NCBI GenBank assembly: GCA_032119475.1 | Contig: JAUMCA010000076.1 | Coordinates: forward strand, 1-32,783 | Direction: 5' to 3' | Length of the DNA: 32,783 bases | DNA from: F1-60-MAGs149 sp032119475 | Lineage (GTDB): Bacteria > Actinomycetota > Thermoleophilia > Gaiellales > F1-60-MAGs149 | Part shown: positions 22,334 to 30,483 of the stretch, in pieces | Numbering within the stretch: the first letter of the stretch is position 1 | How the letters are laid out: each line of letters begins with the position of its first letter | The notes under the pieces: model-generated | What the model was told of the DNA's origin: nothing | Database searches by the model: none | Seen by the model: only the letters and a program-made list of their open reading frames with translations | Program-made: the position numbers and the translations under genes

Positions 22334-24932
22334 CGTGCGCGTCGCGTTCTCCGTCGATGACGGCGGGCTGGCGGAGCACGACGCGGCAGCACGGCTCACC
22401 CGCGTGGGCCCGAACGCGCTGCCGGCGGAGCGGCGCGACGGACCGCTGCGGCTCGCGGCTCGGCAGTTCGCGAGTCCGCTGATCGGCCTGCTCGTGATCG
22501 CCGCCGCGGTCTCGCTCGCGCTCGGCGAGCTCGTCGACGCCGTGGTGATCGCCGCTGCGCTGGTCCTCAACGCGGTCATCGGCTTCATCGAGGAGTGGCG
22601 TGCGGCGCGATCGATGGAGGCGCTGCAGCGGCTGACGCCGGGAGTCGCGCGTGTCCTCCGAGACGGGACGGAGCACGAGGTCGATCCCGCCGGCCTCGTG
22701 CCGGGCGACGTCATCCTCGTGGTCGAGGGGTCGAAGGTGCCGGCCGACTGCCGCGTCGTCCACGCGGCCGGGCTGGAGGCGGACGAGTCGATCCTGACCG
22801 GCGAGTCGGCCTCGGTCGCGAAGGGCACCGACGCCGTGGCGGTGGACGCGGTCGTCGGCGATCGCACAGGCATGCTCCATCACGGCACCGTCATCGTCCG
22901 GGGCCGCGGCCGTGCGATCGTGACGGCGACCGGGTCGGCGACCGAGCTGGGCGGGGTCGCGAGCGGTATGCGCAGCATCGGGCGTGTCGCCACGCCGCTG
23001 CAGCGCCGGATGAACGAGTTCTCGCGGGTCGTCGCGATCGTGGTGGTCGCGACGTGCGCCGTCGGGTTCGTCGCGGGCATCGCGCTTGGCGAGGACGTCG
23101 CCCCGCTCGCGCTCGCGCTCGTCGCACTCGCGGTCGCGGCAGTGCCCGAGGGGCTGCCGATCGTCCTGACCGTCGCCCTCGCGATCAGCATGCAGCGGAT
23201 GGCCGGACGGCGAGCGGTGATCCGCCGACTGGCGGCCGTCGAGACGCTGGGATCGTGCTCCGTGATCGGCTCGGACAAGACGGGGACGCTGACGCGCAAC
23301 CGGATGGTCGCCCGAGCGATCGTCACGCCGACACGTCGTTTCGACCTCGACGCCGGATCGGAGGCGATCGGGATCGATGCGGACCTGCGTCTGCCGCTCA
23401 TCGCGACCGCCCTCTGCAACGACGCGACGGCCGTCCTCGCCGCCGACGGTTTCGTCACCACGGGCGACCCGACCGAGGTGGCGCTCGTCGTCGCCGCCGC
23501 GCGCGCTGGATTCGATCGCGACGCGCTCGAGGACGCGCACGCGCGCGTCGCGGAGATCCCGTTCGCCTCCCAGCACCGGTTCATGGCGACGTTCAACGAG
23601 ATGGACGGGGGCGTCGTCGCGTTCGTCAAAGGCGCACCGGAGGAGGTCCTCGCGATGTGCTCCTCCGCGGCGGACGGTGCTCCGCTGGACGCGGAGGGGA
23701 TGCGAGCCGCAGCCGACCGTCTCGCCGCCGACGGCATGCGCGTTCTCGCGTCCGCCTACCGCCCGATGCCGGCCGGCGCGATCGTCGAGCTCCCGGAGCA
23801 CATGGGCGACCTGCGATTCCTCGCGCTCCACGGGCTGATGGATCCGCCGCGCGACGAGGCCCGCGCCGCCGTCGAGGGGTGCAGATCAGCGGGCATCCGC
23901 GTGCTGATGATCACGGGGGACCACGCGGCGACGGCGCTGGCGGTCGCGCGCGAGGTCGGCATCGCCGCGGACGGCGATGCGGTGCTCACCGGTAGCGACA
24001 TCGACGGCCTCGACGCGGATGGCCTGCGGGCCGCCGTGCGCTCCACGGCCGTCTTCGCACGTGTGTCGCCGGCGCACAAGCTCGCGATCGTCGAGGCCCT
24101 GCGCGCGGACGGCGAGACCGTGGCGGTCACCGGTGATGGCGTCAACGATGCTCCGGCGCTGCGCGCGGCCGACATCGGCGTGGCGATGGGGCGCAGCGGC
24201 ACCGACGTCGCGCGGGAGGCGGCCGACGTCGTCATCCTCGACGACGACTTCGCGAGCATCGTCGCGGCCGTCGAGGAGGGACGCATCGCCTTCAGCAACG
24301 TGCGCAAGACGACGTTCTTCCTGGTGTCAACGGGTGCTGCGGCGATCGTGGCGGTGCTGGCGAGCATCTTCGGCCGCTTCGATGCCCCGTTCCTCGCCGC
24401 GCAGATGATCTGGATGAACGTCGTGACGAATGGCGTCCAGGACGTGGCGCTCGCGTTCGAGCCGGGTGAGCCGGACGTGCTGCGGCGAAGGCCGCGCCCG
24501 CGCGGCGAGGGGATCCTGTCACGGCTCCTGTGGGAGCGTACGGTCGTCGCGGGCGTCGTCATGGCTGCGGGCACGCTGGCGCTGTTCGGCCTCGAGCTGG
24601 CCCGCAGCGGCGATCTCGAGCGGGCCCGCACGGTCGCGCTCACGACGATGGTGCTGTTCTCGCTGATGCACGTCGGCAACGCGCGATCGGAGCATGCCTC
24701 CGCCTTCGCCCGCAGCCCGTTCGCGAATCGCTTCCTGTTCGTCGGGTCCGCGGTTGCACTCGCGCTGCACGTCGGTGCGATGCACTGGGGGCCGACCCAG
24801 AGCGCCCTGCGGCTCGAGCCGCTGCCGGTGACCACGTGGCTCCTGATGCTCGCGACGGCGCTCACGATCGTGCTGGCGATGGAGTTGCACAAGGCACTGC
24901 GCGGCCCCGGCCGGCGGTGTGCGCGTGTGTGA
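22287..24932 (+). CDS. P-type cation-transporting ATPase (P2-type)
   Basis: The protein has 881 residues. All P-type landmarks are present: TGES at 171-174 in the actuator domain, P287-E288-G-L-P in membrane helix 4, the phosphorylation site D330-K-T-G-T, KGAPEEVL in the nucleotide domain, and G616-D-G-V-N-D-A-P. Four helices lie before the DKTGT loop and six after, as in P2 Ca/Na/H pumps. In helix 6 the family's usual N-x-x-T-D is N-V-V-T-N (WMNVVTNGVQDVALAFEP), replacing an Asp that binds calcium in SERCA. The ion is therefore uncertain. The ATG has a poor ribosome site and a 14-bp hairpin covers codons 5-18, so translation is probably controlled. Confidence 0.9.
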   Translation: MESTVARQPWSASTADVRVAFSVDDGGLAEHDAAARLTRVGPNALPAERRDGPLRLAARQFASPLIGLLVIAAAVSLALGELVDAVVIAAALVLNAVIGFIEEWRAARSMEALQRLTPGVARVLRDGTEHEVDPAGLVPGDVILVVEGSKVPADCRVVHAAGLEADESILTGESASVAKGTDAVAVDAVVGDRTGMLHHGTVIVRGRGRAIVTATGSATELGGVASGMRSIGRVATPLQRRMNEFSRVVAIVVVATCAVGFVAGIALGEDVAPLALALVALAVAAVPEGLPIVLTVALAISMQRMAGRRAVIRRLAAVETLGSCSVIGSDKTGTLTRNRMVARAIVTPTRRFDLDAGSEAIGIDADLRLPLIATALCNDATAVLAADGFVTTGDPTEVALVVAAARAGFDRDALEDAHARVAEIPFASQHRFMATFNEMDGGVVAFVKGAPEEVLAMCSSAADGAPLDAEGMRAAADRLAADGMRVLASAYRPMPAGAIVELPEHMGDLRFLALHGLMDPPRDEARAAVEGCRSAGIRVLMITGDHAATALAVAREVGIAADGDAVLTGSDIDGLDADGLRAAVRSTAVFARVSPAHKLAIVEALRADGETVAVTGDGVNDAPALRAADIGVAMGRSGTDVAREAADVVILDDDFASIVAAVEEGRIAFSNVRKTTFFLVSTGAAAIVAVLASIFGRFDAPFLAAQMIWMNVVTNGVQDVALAFEPGEPDVLRRRPRPRGEGILSRLLWERTVVAGVVMAAGTLALFGLELARSGDLERARTVALTTMVLFSLMHVGNARSEHASAFARSPFANRFLFVGSAVALALHVGAMHWGPTQSALRLEPLPVTTWLLMLATALTIVLAMELHKALRGPGRRCARV
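22301..22339 (+). promoter_or_regulatory. 14-bp inverted repeat within the first codons of the ATPase gene
   Basis: CGCACGTCAGCCGT (22301-22314) is followed after 11 nt by its exact complement (22326-22339). The mRNA hairpin would begin 12 nt after the A of the ATG at 22287 and could block or pause ribosomes. The protein here (residues 5-18) is the poorly constrained N-terminus, so the pairing is not dictated by family sequence. Function is inferred. Confidence 0.5.
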
Positions 24933-24935
24933 CGA

Positions 24936-25364
24936 TCAGAGTCCGGCGGCGAGCCACAGCGCGAGCAGGCCGAGTGCGAGGTTGACGGCGCTGACCCAGC
25001 GGATCCGCGCCCGCCACCCCGGCGACAGGCGTCCGTCTGCGACCCGCTGGCCGAGCAGGCCGTGGATCGCGGTCAGCACGACGATCACCCCCACGATGCT
25101 GGCCTTCTCCGTGATGATCCGGAAGAGCTCGGGCTCGCCGTCGGGGTAGCCCCAGCCGAGGTGAACCGCCTGCGCGATGCCCGTGGCGACGATCACGACG
25201 AGCGCGATGCCCGCGGCCGCGCCGAAGCGCCGGCCGATCGTGCCGAGGACGGCGTCGCCGGAGCCGTGCGCCCGCAGGACCGGCATCACGAGGAGCACGG
25301 TGATCTGGCCGCCGATCCAGATCGCGACGCCAAGCAGATGGAGGAACAGGACCGCCTGCCACAT
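24936..25364 (-). CDS. CopD-like four-helix membrane protein
   Basis: The protein has 142 residues and four hydrophobic helices (about 4-26, 50-70, 86-106 and 122-141). The first helix carries FLHLLGVAIWIGGQ, the H-x(n)-W-x-GG pattern of CopD/DUF4149-type proteins, and a second His follows helix 2 (AVHLGWG). CopD proteins are tied to copper uptake or heme, but this short form may simply be an uncharacterised relative. TAGGGT lies 6 nt before the ATG and there is no ribosome site: leaderless. It is convergent with the ATPase gene, 3 bp between stops, and divergent from the SHOCT-like gene. Confidence 0.75.
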   Translation of the reverse strand: MWQAVLFLHLLGVAIWIGGQITVLLVMPVLRAHGSGDAVLGTIGRRFGAAAGIALVVIVATGIAQAVHLGWGYPDGEPELFRIITEKASIVGVIVVLTAIHGLLGQRVADGRLSPGWRARIRWVSAVNLALGLLALWLAAGL

Positions 25365-25448
25365 GCGTCCACCCTAGCTTCGGTGGGCGGTTTCGCCCGT
25401 TCCGTCCCCGGGTAGCCACCGGTGTCCCGGCGACGGAGGTGGATGACG

Positions 25449-25787
25449 ATGGATGACACCGGATTCGGCGCGTTGAGCGGCGGCGAGTGGGCGATCCTCG
25501 CGGCGATCTGGATCCTGTCGATGGTGATCATCGGCGCGGGGATCGTGTACGCGATGCGCGAGCGGAACGTGGGGCACAAGGAAACGGGGCACGACGAGGC
25601 TCGGGCCCATCACCAAGCCGTGTTGCAGGACGCGATGGCGACGCTCGACCAGCGGCTGGCGCGCGGCGAGATCGACTCGGTCGCCTACGACGCCCAGCGC
25701 GAGCGGCTCGAGCGACGGCAGTGGAACGGCACCGAGCGGCGTGCGGCCACCCAGCGCATGACGGAGGGCGACGCGGTCAGCCGCTGA
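25449..25787 (+). CDS. small membrane protein with SHOCT-like C-terminal motif
   Basis: The ATG at 25449 lies 8 nt after GGAGGT (25435-25440), which decides the start over the ATG at 25443. The 112-residue protein has one membrane helix (about 14-35, WAILAAIWILSMVIIGAGIVY), a His/Glu-rich linker, and LDQRLARGEIDSVAYDAQRERL, which matches the short C-terminal SHOCT pattern of one helix, RGEID and a second helix. SHOCT domains are thought to mediate oligomerisation. The role is unknown. Its 3' end overlaps the convergent GlcG-like gene by 11 bp. Confidence 0.75.
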   Translation: MDDTGFGALSGGEWAILAAIWILSMVIIGAGIVYAMRERNVGHKETGHDEARAHHQAVLQDAMATLDQRLARGEIDSVAYDAQRERLERRQWNGTERRAATQRMTEGDAVSR

Positions 25788-26211
25788 GGCCGCAGGCCGC
25801 AAGCGCGGCGAGCGCGACCTCCTCGTCCTCGTGGGAGCGCGCGCCGCTGACGCCGAGTGCGCCGACGCAGGCCCCGTCGTGGAGCACCGGCACGCCGCCG
25901 GCGAACACGATCATCCGGCCGCCGAAGGTGCTGTGGATGCCCCAGTCCTCGCCGCCCGGGAGCGTGATCTGCCCCAGCGTGCCCGTGCGGTCCTGCCAGA
26001 TCGCGGCGGTGAAGGCCTTGTCGCCGGCGATCGCGTAGGCCCCGAGCGGCGACCCGTCCATGCGCGCGGTGCCCACCGGGTTGCCGGCGCGGTCGGCCAC
26101 GCACAGCGCGAGCCGGAAGCCGCGCCGCTCGGCCTCCACGATGCCGGCGTCGAGGATGCGGATGGCCAGCTGCAGTCCGATGTCGCGTCCCTCGATCAGT
26201 CCGTCCACCAT
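25777..26211 (-). CDS. GlcG/HbpS-family heme- or small-molecule-binding protein
   Basis: The protein has 144 residues, with GGAGGAG 4 nt before the ATG. The sequence follows the GlcG/HbpS (DUF336) pattern: a helical start, ALCVADRAGNPVGTARMDGSPLGAYAIAGDKAFTA, then GGRMIVFAGGVPVLHDGACVGALGVSGA and a closing helix. Streptomyces HbpS binds heme and senses redox stress; other members are of unknown role. There is no signal peptide, so it should be cytoplasmic. The His/Thr heme ligands of HbpS cannot be assigned here. Confidence 0.85.
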   Translation of the reverse strand: MVDGLIEGRDIGLQLAIRILDAGIVEAERRGFRLALCVADRAGNPVGTARMDGSPLGAYAIAGDKAFTAAIWQDRTGTLGQITLPGGEDWGIHSTFGGRMIVFAGGVPVLHDGACVGALGVSGARSHEDEEVALAALAACGLSG

Positions 26212-26315
26212 GCGCTCCTCCGCTCTTCGCTGGGGAAGAGGACCCCGCGCCCTTCGCTCCCAGCGCGGACCGTACCGGGAGCGTGAAGTCGCGGCAATGC
26301 GGGCATACCCGCCCC

Positions 26316-26756
26316 ATGGCCGAGGTCACACGCGAGGCGACGTGCACGTGGACGGGGACGTTGGGCCAGGGCGCCGGCGGCATCACGTCGTCGACGTCGG
26401 GCGCGCTCGACGACACGCCGATGAGCTTCCCCCGGCGGCTGGGGCCACCGCAGGGGATGACCAGCCCCGAGGAGCTGCTGGCGGCGGGGCATGCGACGTG
26501 CTTCGCGATGGCCATGGCGCACGGGTTGGAGGAGCTGGGCATCCCGCCGGCGCGCATCGACGTGCGCTGCCGCATCACGCTCGACCAGACGAACGCCGGC
26601 TTGGCGATCACCGGCTCGGACATCGCCGTGTCGATGGGCTACGAGGACGTCGACCGCGACCAGCTGGAGCGCGCCGCGGCGACGGCCGACAGCGGCTGCC
26701 CGTACGCGCAGCTCGTCCGCGGCGCCGGCGGTCGCGTGACCGTCACGGTGGAATGA
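26316..26756 (+). CDS. OsmC-family peroxiredoxin
   Basis: The ATG at 26316 gives 146 residues, the family's typical size. The peroxidatic and resolving cysteines are C62 (AAGHATCFAMAMA) and C128 (ADSGCPYAQLV). The E in SPEELLAAGHA is also conserved. It reduces organic hydroperoxides in the cytoplasm using lipoyl or small-thiol donors. Upstream there is no strong ribosome site; TACCCG is the nearest -10-like hexamer, and a small inverted repeat GCGGG-CATA-CCCGC overlaps it. Expression is probably stress-linked, as in known OsmC genes. Confidence 0.92.
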   Translation: MAEVTREATCTWTGTLGQGAGGITSSTSGALDDTPMSFPRRLGPPQGMTSPEELLAAGHATCFAMAMAHGLEELGIPPARIDVRCRITLDQTNAGLAITGSDIAVSMGYEDVDRDQLERAAATADSGCPYAQLVRGAGGRVTVTVE

Positions 26757-26768
26757 GCCGAGGGGAAG

Positions 26769-26841
26769 TGGACCCGGGCGGATTCGAACCGCCGACCTCC
26801 TGGGTGCGATCCAGGCGCGCTCCCAACTGCGCCACGGGCCC
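26769..26841 (-). tRNA. tRNA-Ala (anticodon CGC)
   Basis: A 73-nt cloverleaf on the minus strand has a 7-bp acceptor stem (GGGCCCG with CGGGTCC) that includes the alanine identity pair G3-U70. The anticodon stem CCTGG/CCAGG holds the loop ATCGCAC, giving CGC (reads GCG). The T-loop GTTCGAATC is intact. The discriminator is A and CCA is not encoded. TACAGT (26853-26858, minus strand) is a well-placed -10 box. Confidence 0.95.
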
Positions 26842-26865
26842 GTACGCGGCGGACTGTACCCGAAC

Positions 26866-27447
26866 TCAGGCCGTCGGCGCTGCGCCGCTCTGGCCGAAGT
26901 CGACGCGCACGGGCTCGCGCTGCGCCGGGTCCTCGAGCTCGAAGTACTCCCGGATCGAGAAGCCGAACGGGCCGGCCAGCACGAGGCCGGGGAACTGCTC
27001 GATCTTCGTGTTGTAGATCTGCACGTTGCCGTTGTAGAGGCGACGCGAAGCGGCGATCTGGTCCTCGGTGTTCGACAGCTCCTGCTGCAGCTGGGTGAAC
27101 GACTCGACCGCGCGCAGCTGCGGATAGGCCTCCGCGATCGCGAACAGGCGGCCGAGCGCCCGGTCGAGCATCGACTCGGCCTGCCCCTGCGCGGCCGGCC
27201 CCTGTGCGCCGATCGCGGCGGCGCGCGCCTCGGACACGTTCTGGAACGCCTCGGTCTCATGGGCGGCGTAGCCCTTCACCGTCTCGATGAGGTTGGGGAT
27301 CAGGTCGTGCCGGCGCTTGAGCTGCACGTCGATGCCGCTCCAGGCCTCGTCGACCTTGTTGCGGGCCTGGACGAGGCCGTTGTAGACGGCGACGAGGATC
27401 AACGCCAAGACGACGATGATGGCGATGACGATGATGGCGATGATCAT
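26866..27447 (-). CDS. LemA family protein
   Basis: The ATG at 27447 gives 193 residues. One N-terminal membrane helix (2-24, IIAIIVIAIIVVLALILVAV) is followed by the LemA domain: YNGLVQARNKVDEAWSGIDV, then QLKRRHDLIPNLIETVKGYA, YPQLRAVESF, LQQELSNTEDQIAASRR and YNGNVQIYNTKIEQFPG. It is mainly helical and faces outside. LemA proteins are widespread and their molecular role is unclear. TACCAT (minus strand, 27477-27482) is a possible -10; GGAG lies 8 nt before the ATG. Confidence 0.95.
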   Translation of the reverse strand: MIIAIIVIAIIVVLALILVAVYNGLVQARNKVDEAWSGIDVQLKRRHDLIPNLIETVKGYAAHETEAFQNVSEARAAAIGAQGPAAQGQAESMLDRALGRLFAIAEAYPQLRAVESFTQLQQELSNTEDQIAASRRLYNGNVQIYNTKIEQFPGLVLAGPFGFSIREYFELEDPAQREPVRVDFGQSGAAPTA

Positions 27448-27493
27448 GCGGCGCTCCGGGACGGGATCTGCCTGCAATGGTAGTGGCGGATGC

Positions 27494-28585
27494 TCACCCG
27501 TGCTCGTCGGCGGCTCGCACCAGAGCCAGCAGGGCCGCAGCGCCGTGGGCGATCGGGGGTACGGCGATCCACTCGGCCTCGGTGTGCGCGTGCTCGCCGC
27601 GTGAGATGCCGATGCCGACCGCGGGGATGGCGCGGGCATGGGCGGCGTTCGCGTCGGTGGAGGAGAGGTGCTCCTCCGCCCGCCCGAGGCCGACGGCGGA
27701 GCGCGCGGCGCGGGCGAGTTCGACGAGCGGCTCGTCGGGTCGGTTCGCACCGCCCGGCCGACGACCGACCACGCTGACGTCGATCTCGATGCCGGCCGGG
27801 CGGTCCTCCTGCAGCGCGCGCTCAACCCGGTGCGCCGCGGCGTCGACCACGCGCGGGTCCTCGTGGCGGAGGTCGATCAGCAGCGTCGCGCGCTCGGCGA
27901 TCGCGTTGACCGCGGTACCGCCGTCGACGCGGCCGACGTTGACCGCGGCGGGGCGGCCGGCCTCGAGCGCGCGGGCACCGGCGCCGAGCGCGACGTGCAC
28001 GGCGCTGGGGGTGCCGCGATCGCTCCACGAGTGACCGCCGGGACCGCGCACCACCACCTCGTACCGCACGGCGGCGATGCCGCCGATCGCCAGGCTGTCG
28101 ATGCCGTGCCCCTCGATGGCCACGAGGGCGCGGACGGGCTCGGCGTCGAGGAGGCCCATGACGCCGCGCAGGTCGCCGAGCCCCTCCTCGCCGACGGTCG
28201 CGGCGATCAGGATCGGGGACCGCGGCGGGTGTCGGGCGAGCGCATCGGCGCAGTGGAGCAGCGCCGCCACGCCGAGCGCGTTGTCGCCGACGCCGCAGCC
28301 GCGCAGCCGGTCGCCGTCGCGGGTGACGGGGACGGGGTCGAGGCCGGGGAACACCGTGTCGAGGTGGGCGCACAGCGCGAGCGCGGGGCCCTCGCCGCCG
28401 AGCCGTGCGACGACGTTGCCGAGCGCGTCGACGGTCGGGGCCAGACCGAGGTCCGCGAGTCGCTCGCGGACCGCCTCACCGCGCGCTGCCTCGTGGAACG
28501 TCGGGGCCGGGATTTCGCACAGCCATGCGGCATCGGCGGCTATTCGCTCCGTCGTCGCCTGGTCGAGGGGCCCGTGGTCCAGCAT
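27494..28585 (-). CDS. M20-family metallopeptidase/deacylase
   Basis: The ATG at 28585 gives 363 residues. Metal-binding residues are visible in order: H74 and D76 (CAHLDTVFP), D101 (GVGDNALG), and the E133-E134 pair (TVGEEGLGD), which holds the catalytic base and a ligand. A C-terminal GEHAHTEAEW gives the last His. A dimerisation domain lies between (VRGPGGHSWSDRG and HVALGAGARALE). This matches di-zinc exopeptidases such as PepT-like enzymes, though the substrate is uncertain. TACGCT lies 6 nt before the ATG and there is no ribosome site: leaderless. It is followed by LemA at 46 bp. Confidence 0.9.
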   Translation of the reverse strand: MLDHGPLDQATTERIAADAAWLCEIPAPTFHEAARGEAVRERLADLGLAPTVDALGNVVARLGGEGPALALCAHLDTVFPGLDPVPVTRDGDRLRGCGVGDNALGVAALLHCADALARHPPRSPILIAATVGEEGLGDLRGVMGLLDAEPVRALVAIEGHGIDSLAIGGIAAVRYEVVVRGPGGHSWSDRGTPSAVHVALGAGARALEAGRPAAVNVGRVDGGTAVNAIAERATLLIDLRHEDPRVVDAAAHRVERALQEDRPAGIEIDVSVVGRRPGGANRPDEPLVELARAARSAVGLGRAEEHLSSTDANAAHARAIPAVGIGISRGEHAHTEAEWIAVPPIAHGAAALLALVRAADEHG

Positions 28586-28700
28586 GGGAGGAGCGTACCC
28601 CCAAACCCGCAGCCGGCCGTCTGATGCCCGCGGATCGCGCGAAGAGCACCTACACTTGACCCCGTAGGACGCCCGGGGAAGACCGACCAGGGAGGTATCC

Positions 28701-28994
28701 ATGTCGGAGGACCAGACACTGTTCGCCGCCGTCATCGAGGAGCATCTCGCCCTCAAGCGCAGGAATGCGGAGCTCGAAGGGGACATGCCCCTCGAGGAGT
28801 TCATCGGGGCCGACCCGATGGAGAACCACGCGCTCTTCAAGACCGAGGACCAGGCCCGCCTCGAGGACGAGGAGACCGGGGAGCATCCCGCGGTGCGCCT
28901 CGACTGGGAGCAGGAGATCGACGCCGCCGACGCCACGTCCGAGACCGGCTGGTCCGACACGCAGGCCTCGGGCGAGTTCGACTGGGAGAGCTGA
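28701..28994 (+). CDS. small acidic soluble protein of unknown function
   Basis: The protein has 97 residues, with GGGAGG 6 nt before the ATG (a good ribosome site) and a possible -10 TACACT at 28651-28656. About a quarter of residues are Asp or Glu and there are almost no aromatic residues outside W90s-type positions near the end. It starts with a helix (DQTLFAAVIEEHLALKRRNAELEGD) that could coil, then a disordered-looking tail ending GEFDWES. I do not recognise it. It is probably a well-expressed small cytoplasmic protein; the function is unknown. Confidence 0.75.
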   Translation: MSEDQTLFAAVIEEHLALKRRNAELEGDMPLEEFIGADPMENHALFKTEDQARLEDEETGEHPAVRLDWEQEIDAADATSETGWSDTQASGEFDWES

Positions 28995-29130
28995 CGTTCG
29001 CCGGCGTCGCCGGCGACCCTCATCGGTCGGATCGCGTTGCCGCCGCGAGCGGCGTGTCGCGCATGCACGTCGTCGGGCATGCCCCGGTGCAGACGTGCCC
29101 CCGGACCGCGCCGCAGGCACACCGCCCGGC

Positions 29131-29158
29131 GGGGTCGGCATCTGCGAACGCCGACCCC
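29131..29158. terminator. 9-bp hairpin in the convergent intergenic region
   Basis: GGGGTCGGC (29131-29139) pairs exactly with GCCGACCCC (29150-29158) around a 10-nt loop. It lies past the acidic-protein gene and before the lipoprotein gene's stop, so it could end either transcript. Confidence 0.5.
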
Positions 29159-29166
29159 ACCGGTTC

Positions 29167-29197
29167 GCCGTCGACCACCGGCTCGGCGGTCGACGGC
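29167..29197. terminator. 10-bp hairpin in the convergent intergenic region
   Basis: GCCGTCGACC (29167-29176) pairs exactly with GGTCGACGGC (29188-29197), loop 11 nt, only 11 nt from the lipoprotein stop. It is the likely terminator of the minus-strand lipoprotein gene. Confidence 0.5.
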
Positions 29198-29208
29198 GTT
29201 GACGGGCG

Positions 29209-29856
29209 TTAGCTCTGGACGACCATCGTCAGGTCGAGGGTGCCGATGGCGAGGCCATCGGAGAAGAACTCGACTCCGAAGGTGCTGTTGAGCGCCGCGG
29301 CCGCCTCGGCGGTCAGCGCGCCCTTGACGCCCTTGACGTCCTTGCCCTGATCCGTGTCCGAGACCTCGGCCATGGAGAGGTCGAGGCTCAGCAGCGGCAG
29401 CATCGCGCCGTCGGGCAGCGTCGCGGTCAGGATGCCGGTGGAGAGATCCACCGAGAAGTCCTTGACCGTCAACTCCGTCCCGCCGGCCGTGAACGTCAGG
29501 CCACCGGTATGGGTGATGACGCCCGACGCGAGCGTCGCGGCGTCGACCTGCTCGCCGGTGATCGGGAAGGCGATCCCGTCCTGCGCGGCCTCAGCCGGGG
29601 CGGCCGGAGCGACGGACACCTGGTTCTCGGTCAGGACCCCCGCCGTGGCGGAGTCGAGCACGAGGTACGTGTCCTCACCGGTCAGCGTGACCATCGCAGC
29701 CGCCGCGGTCTCGGTCGTCTCGGTCGTCTCCATGGCAGCGGTGGTCGCGGCGGTCGTGCTCTCCGAATCATCGGAACCGCAGGCTGCGAGGCCGACGCCG
29801 GTCACGAGGATGGCGCCGGAGACGGCGACCGTCGACAGGAGCTTTCGGGTATCCAT
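29209..29856 (-). CDS. lipoprotein with HtaA-like domain
   Basis: The protein has 215 residues; GGAAGAG lies 9 nt before the ATG. The lipoprotein signal ends LAAC (Cys26), followed by a Thr/Glu/Ala-rich linker to about 55. The rest is beta-rich: GEDTYLVLDSATAGVL, then TGGLTFTAGGTELTVKDFSVDL, LTATLPDGAMLPLLSLDLS, and TAEAAAALNSTFGVEFFSDGLAIGTLDLT. This order resembles the HtaA repeat used by Corynebacterium for heme binding and uptake, but I could not verify the heme-binding Tyr/His residues. It should sit on the outer membrane face. Function is inferred with moderate doubt. Confidence 0.65.
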   Translation of the reverse strand: MDTRKLLSTVAVSGAILVTGVGLAACGSDDSESTTAATTAAMETTETTETAAAAMVTLTGEDTYLVLDSATAGVLTENQVSVAPAAPAEAAQDGIAFPITGEQVDAATLASGVITHTGGLTFTAGGTELTVKDFSVDLSTGILTATLPDGAMLPLLSLDLSMAEVSDTDQGKDVKGVKGALTAEAAAALNSTFGVEFFSDGLAIGTLDLTMVVQS

Positions 29857-30119
29857 CTGTTGAGCTCTTCCTTTCGATGCCCGGCACGGCCGGGGAGGGC
29901 GTATCGACCCTCGTCGCCCAACGCTACGTTCGGCTCGGGTGGTCGCGGTGTCAGAAAACCGACGACTCCCGTCGGGAGCGCCGCAGTTCTCCTGCGGGCG
30001 CCGGCGAAGGCGGTCACCGACGGGTGTCGGGTCGCCCACCGCGGCCGTCGTGGAACGCCGTCGGACCTGCGGCTTGTTAGTGTTGGCCGTGTCGTTCCTG
30101 CCTGCCGGCAGCGGCTTTC

Positions 30120-30192
30120 GGGGCCATAGCTCAGCTGGGAGAGCACCTGCTTTGCAAGCAGGGGGTCGTCGGTTCGATCCCGACTGGCTCCA
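30120..30192 (+). tRNA. tRNA-Ala (anticodon UGC)
   Basis: A 73-nt cloverleaf has acceptor stem GGGGCCA/TGGCTCC with the G3-U70 alanine pair. D-arm GCTCAGCTGGGAGAGC, anticodon stem CCTGC/GCAGG with loop TTTGCAA (anticodon TGC, reads GCA/GCN) and T-loop GTTCGATCC are all intact. The discriminator is A and CCA is not encoded. A possible -10, TAGTGT, lies at 30078-30083. Confidence 0.97.
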
Positions 30193-30248
30193 CTCGAGCG
30201 GGTGACCGGACCCGCGGCCGGCGCGCGATCGCCGGCCGCGGGAGTGCG

Positions 30249-30437
30249 TCACGGGCGCCGGCCTCGGTCGTCGGAGCGGTCGAGCGCGTCCTTCGCGGCG
30301 TCCGAGGCCTTGTCGGCCGCGTCCTTCAGATCGCTGCCGATCTGCTGGCCCTTGCCCTCGTACTCCTCCGAGCGGTCACCGGTGGCCTTCCCCTTGCCCT
30401 CCTTGATCTTGCCCTTGGCGTCGTCGATGAGACCCAT
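30249..30437 (-). CDS. CsbD family stress protein
   Basis: The protein has 62 residues, with GGAGGAGG before the ATG. It is highly charged and helical, with the CsbD signature near the start (DDAKGKIKEGKGKATGDRSE) and a second Lys/Asp-rich helix. In Bacillus csbD is part of the sigma-B general stress regulon, and relatives occur in many bacteria as abundant stress-induced proteins. Here a sigma-B/F-like promoter lies upstream. The biochemical role is unknown. Confidence 0.9.
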   Translation of the reverse strand: MGLIDDAKGKIKEGKGKATGDRSEEYEGKGQQIGSDLKDAADKASDAAKDALDRSDDRGRRP

Positions 30438-30483
30438 CGCGTCCTCCTCCGTTCGGCCGGCGGTCCGGCGGTGTGGGAGGGGG

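Noticed and set aside
22218..23831. Minus-strand frame of 537 codons over the P-type ATPase
   Set aside because: It is the shadow of the ATPase, which has all catalytic motifs.
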